Of a stretch of DNA of 7,468 bases, positions 5,911-7,468 are shown in pieces. Origin of the DNA: Thermococci archaeon (lineage in GTDB: Archaea; Methanobacteriota_B; Thermococci; Methanofastidiosales; B48-G16). The stretch spans positions 1-7,468 of the forward strand of contig QMUN01000033.1 of the NCBI GenBank assembly GCA_003660605.1, read 5' to 3'. Position 1 is the first letter of the stretch, and each line of letters opens with the position of its first letter. A program made the position numbers and the translations under genes. Under the pieces are notes generated by a model. That model saw nothing but the letters and a program-made list of their open reading frames with translations. It was not told where the DNA came from and did not search any database.

Positions 5911-7188
5911 ATGGAAAAAGAAATATTAAATAAACTTCTTAACTTGGGAGCAGATGATGTTATAGTAAAAATCACTGATGAAGACATAGAACAGGTGAGA
6001 TTTTCCAGGAACAGAATAGATATTGCCAAAAACTGGCAGGAAAAAAGTGCAGATATTTTCGTTGCCTTGGGAAAGAGAACGATGTTTACAACAATAAAGG
6101 ATTTTGACAATATAGATGCGTCTCTAAAAACTGTAATGGAACTTGCTAAAAAAGCAAATGAAAATCAAAGTTATTATGGTATCGCAAAGGAAGGATTCGA
6201 GTATGGAAATATAGAGTTCGATAAAAAGATCATTGATGCAGACTGTAAAGACTACGTGCATGCAGCATTGAACGAGATAAAAGGAACATCTGCAGGTACC
6301 GTTTTGAAAAAGCACATAAAGACAAGAATTGCGACACCGTATACGCACTCTGACGATGAAACAGCAAGTATAGAATTCTCCATTCGTGTATTTCTGGAGA
6401 AAGAAATTTCAGGACACAGAGTAAGTGTTGCCACCGATTTGAAAAATTTCAATCCTGTAAAAGCTGCTTCAGATGCTTATGAGCTCGCTAAACTGTACAA
6501 AAATCCAAAAACTGGTGAAAGAGGAAAATATGACGTAATACTGGATCCATTGTTTTTTGGAAGTGTAATAAACTACACGTTGGGATCTGCTTCCGCATTT
6601 AGCGTGGAAGCTGGACTGTCGTTTTTCAAAGACAAAATAGGAGAAAAAGTAGCACCAGAAAATTTCACAATGATAGATACGGGAAAGGGATTATACTCAC
6701 GAAGATTTGACGACGAAGGCGTGGCTACAGGCGAAAACAAGATCATAGAAAAAGGAGTGTACAAAACGTATCTCCATAATACATCCACGGCAGTTAAATT
6801 CAAAACAAAAACGACTGGTAATGCAGGCCTCGTTGCCCCTGAGTCGTGGAACTTCAAAGTTGAAGCGGGCGATCACAGCAAAGACGAACTCTTCGACAGT
6901 TTCACGGGATTGTATCTCACGAATACGTGGTACACAAGGTTCCAGAACAGAATGACAGGAGATTTCTCCACAATACCAAGAGATGCCATCTTCTACTACG
7001 AAAACGGAGAAGTAAAAGAATCGTGGAAGGACATAAGAGTCAGTGACAATATGTTACGACTCTACAAAAATATAGAAGCCCTCTCGAAAGAACGACAGAT
7101 GGTCAAATGGTGGTACGAAGTTGAAGAACCTGGAATCGCACCGTTCGTCCTCATCAAAGATGTTAACATAACGAGATCGACGCAGTAG
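5911..7188 (+). CDS. tldE: TldE (PmbA-like), non-metal partner subunit of the TldD/TldE protease
   Basis: This 425-residue paralogue of TldD lacks the HExxxH motif: the matching region reads SVINYTLGSASAFSVEAGLS (218-237). This is the standard difference between TldE and TldD. Family landmarks are GADDVIVKI (13-21), the N-terminal EQVRFSRNRIDIAK (27-40), YDVILDPLFFGSVI (207-220), RRFDDEGVAT (264-273), KGVYKTYLHNTSTA (281-294), FTGLYLTNTW (331-340) and GDFSTIPRDAIFYYENGEV (350-368). In bacteria TldE pairs with TldD and does not act alone. The 4-nt spacing and shared SD/stop with tldD fit production as a heterodimer. Base composition rises from about 30% G+C in the first 90 nt to nearly 48% around 6841-6960, but the frame is intact. 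A T-run follows the stop by nine bases. Confidence in family and pairing is high. Confidence 0.94.
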   Translation: MEKEILNKLLNLGADDVIVKITDEDIEQVRFSRNRIDIAKNWQEKSADIFVALGKRTMFTTIKDFDNIDASLKTVMELAKKANENQSYYGIAKEGFEYGNIEFDKKIIDADCKDYVHAALNEIKGTSAGTVLKKHIKTRIATPYTHSDDETASIEFSIRVFLEKEISGHRVSVATDLKNFNPVKAASDAYELAKLYKNPKTGERGKYDVILDPLFFGSVINYTLGSASAFSVEAGLSFFKDKIGEKVAPENFTMIDTGKGLYSRRFDDEGVATGENKIIEKGVYKTYLHNTSTAVKFKTKTTGNAGLVAPESWNFKVEAGDHSKDELFDSFTGLYLTNTWYTRFQNRMTGDFSTIPRDAIFYYENGEVKESWKDIRVSDNMLRLYKNIEALSKERQMVKWWYEVEEPGIAPFVLIKDVNITRSTQ

Positions 7189-7197
7189 GGGATTTGG

Positions 7198-7204
7198 TTT
7201 TTTT
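7198..7204 (+). terminator. T-run terminator after tldE
   Basis: Seven consecutive T residues begin nine bases after the tldE stop, with no clear hairpin in front. This is the usual archaeal intrinsic terminator form. It would end the tldD-tldE transcript before the next promoter. Confidence 0.55.
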
Positions 7205-7249
7205 ATGGTTAATCCAAAAAGTACGAGTTAATACAGTCTTAGAAATCTA

Positions 7250-7257
7250 TTTAAATA
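7250..7257 (+). promoter_or_regulatory. TATA box of the last, partial gene
   Basis: TTTAAATA in an AT-rich stretch, with its centre about 24 nt before the ATG at 7277. The sequence in front of that ATG has no SD, so the mRNA is probably leaderless. Together with the T-run at 7198 this marks a new transcription unit. The rest of the 88-nt gap after tldE holds nothing else I can name. Confidence 0.55.
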
Positions 7258-7276
7258 TAAAGATCGGAATATTACC

Positions 7277-7468
7277 ATGCAAAGTTCAAAAAGACTCAGA
7301 AATCTAATAGTAATTGTTTTTATATTTTTGGTTATCAATTTTGTGACATTACCAAATATTTTTTCAGTAGATGAAAATCCGATGATTGTGCTGAAAGAGT
7401 ACTACTATTATAGTTTTGGGGATATGGAAATTAGATATCCTAATTTCCTAAACAATAAAGAACTAGAA
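7277..7468 (+). CDS. Unknown membrane-anchored or secreted protein (3' end outside window)
   Basis: The first 64 codons are open to the window end. The N-terminus is basic (KRLR at 5-8) and followed by a hydrophobic stretch at about 9-25, which would serve as a signal peptide or membrane anchor. The part after it is polar and Tyr-rich, with EYYYYSFGDMEIRYPN at about 41-56. No family could be recognised from this fragment. The reading is supported by the uninterrupted frame, the signal-like start and a TATA box at leaderless distance. G+C is about 27%, well below the 45-48% of the tldE 3' part. No cysteine follows the hydrophobic segment, so a lipoprotein is unlikely in the visible part. It could be an extracellular protein of any kind; function is left open. 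Confidence 0.62.
   Translation, partial: MQSSKRLRNLIVIVFIFLVINFVTLPNIFSVDENPMIVLKEYYYYSFGDMEIRYPNFLNNKELE

Noticed and set aside
6573..6857. Minus-strand open frame within tldE
   Set aside because: It is a shadow of conserved TldE coding sequence with no SD.
7207..7232. GTTAAT repeated about 19 bases apart after the tldE terminator as a regulator site
   Set aside because: It is too short and AT-rich to distinguish from chance, and its location is far from the TATA box.
7241..7306. Repeat AGAAATCTA at 7241-7249 and 7298-7306 as a possible operator pair
   Set aside because: Only nine bases match in AT-rich sequence, one copy is inside the coding region, and no symmetry suggests a binding site.
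1..7468. CRISPR arrays, tRNA or rRNA genes, insertion sequences, defence cassettes
   Set aside because: No repeat-spacer pattern, cloverleaf, inverted terminal repeats, transposase or defence-protein motif was seen on either strand.

Overview
The window reads as a piece of a fairly AT-rich archaeal chromosome. The main evidence is a full-length archaeal-type tRNA-guanine transglycosylase (TgtA, archaeosine pathway) with its C-terminal PUA domain, an archaeal COG1340-type coiled-coil protein, GGTGA-type Shine-Dalgarno (SD) sites, and TATA boxes placed about 24-27 nt before the inferred transcription starts. Arginine is mostly AGA/AGG and the proteins are Lys/Glu/Ile-rich. This suggests a euryarchaeote, possibly thermophilic and possibly in or near Thermoplasmata; that placement is inference, since no rRNA gene is present.

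Layout. (1) Positions 1-682, minus strand: a short NfeD-like membrane protein, then a RimJ/RimL-type GNAT acetyltransferase cut by the window edge. The two overlap by 14 nt and are probably one transcript. (2) 683-757: a short divergent promoter region built on a perfectly palindromic TATA box. (3) 758-1648, plus strand: the coiled-coil protein, whose start is best placed at a TTG behind a strong SD. (4) 1643-4442, minus strand: a two-gene unit, a class V (cysteine-desulfurase-like fold) PLP enzyme followed 4 nt later by tgtA. tgtA converges on the coiled-coil gene so tightly that the two stop codons overlap. (5) 4443-4523: a second divergent promoter region. (6) 4524-7188, plus strand: a tldD-tldE pair, 4 nt apart, encoding the two subunits of a TldD/TldE metalloprotease; a T-run terminator follows. 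(7) 7250-7468: a new promoter and the start of an apparently leaderless gene for a membrane-anchored or secreted protein, cut by the window end.

Functional reading. TgtA exchanges the guanine at position 15 of tRNA for preQ0, the step before archaeosine; the enzymes finishing that conversion are not here. TldD/TldE is a Zn-dependent protease in bacteria, and its archaeal substrate is not evident from this window. The NfeD-like, coiled-coil and PLP proteins belong to recognisable families whose precise roles cannot be read from sequence. Most of the window looks like ordinary chromosomal housekeeping with compact operons. I see no CRISPR array, mobile element, RNA gene or phage-like cassette, and no convincing new multi-gene system. 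The more unusual points are the bidirectional TATA box, the TTG starts that need correcting, the PLP enzyme lacking a desulfurase cysteine that is coupled to tgtA, and the AT-rich gene behind tldDE. No stretch over 300 bases lacks a gene.
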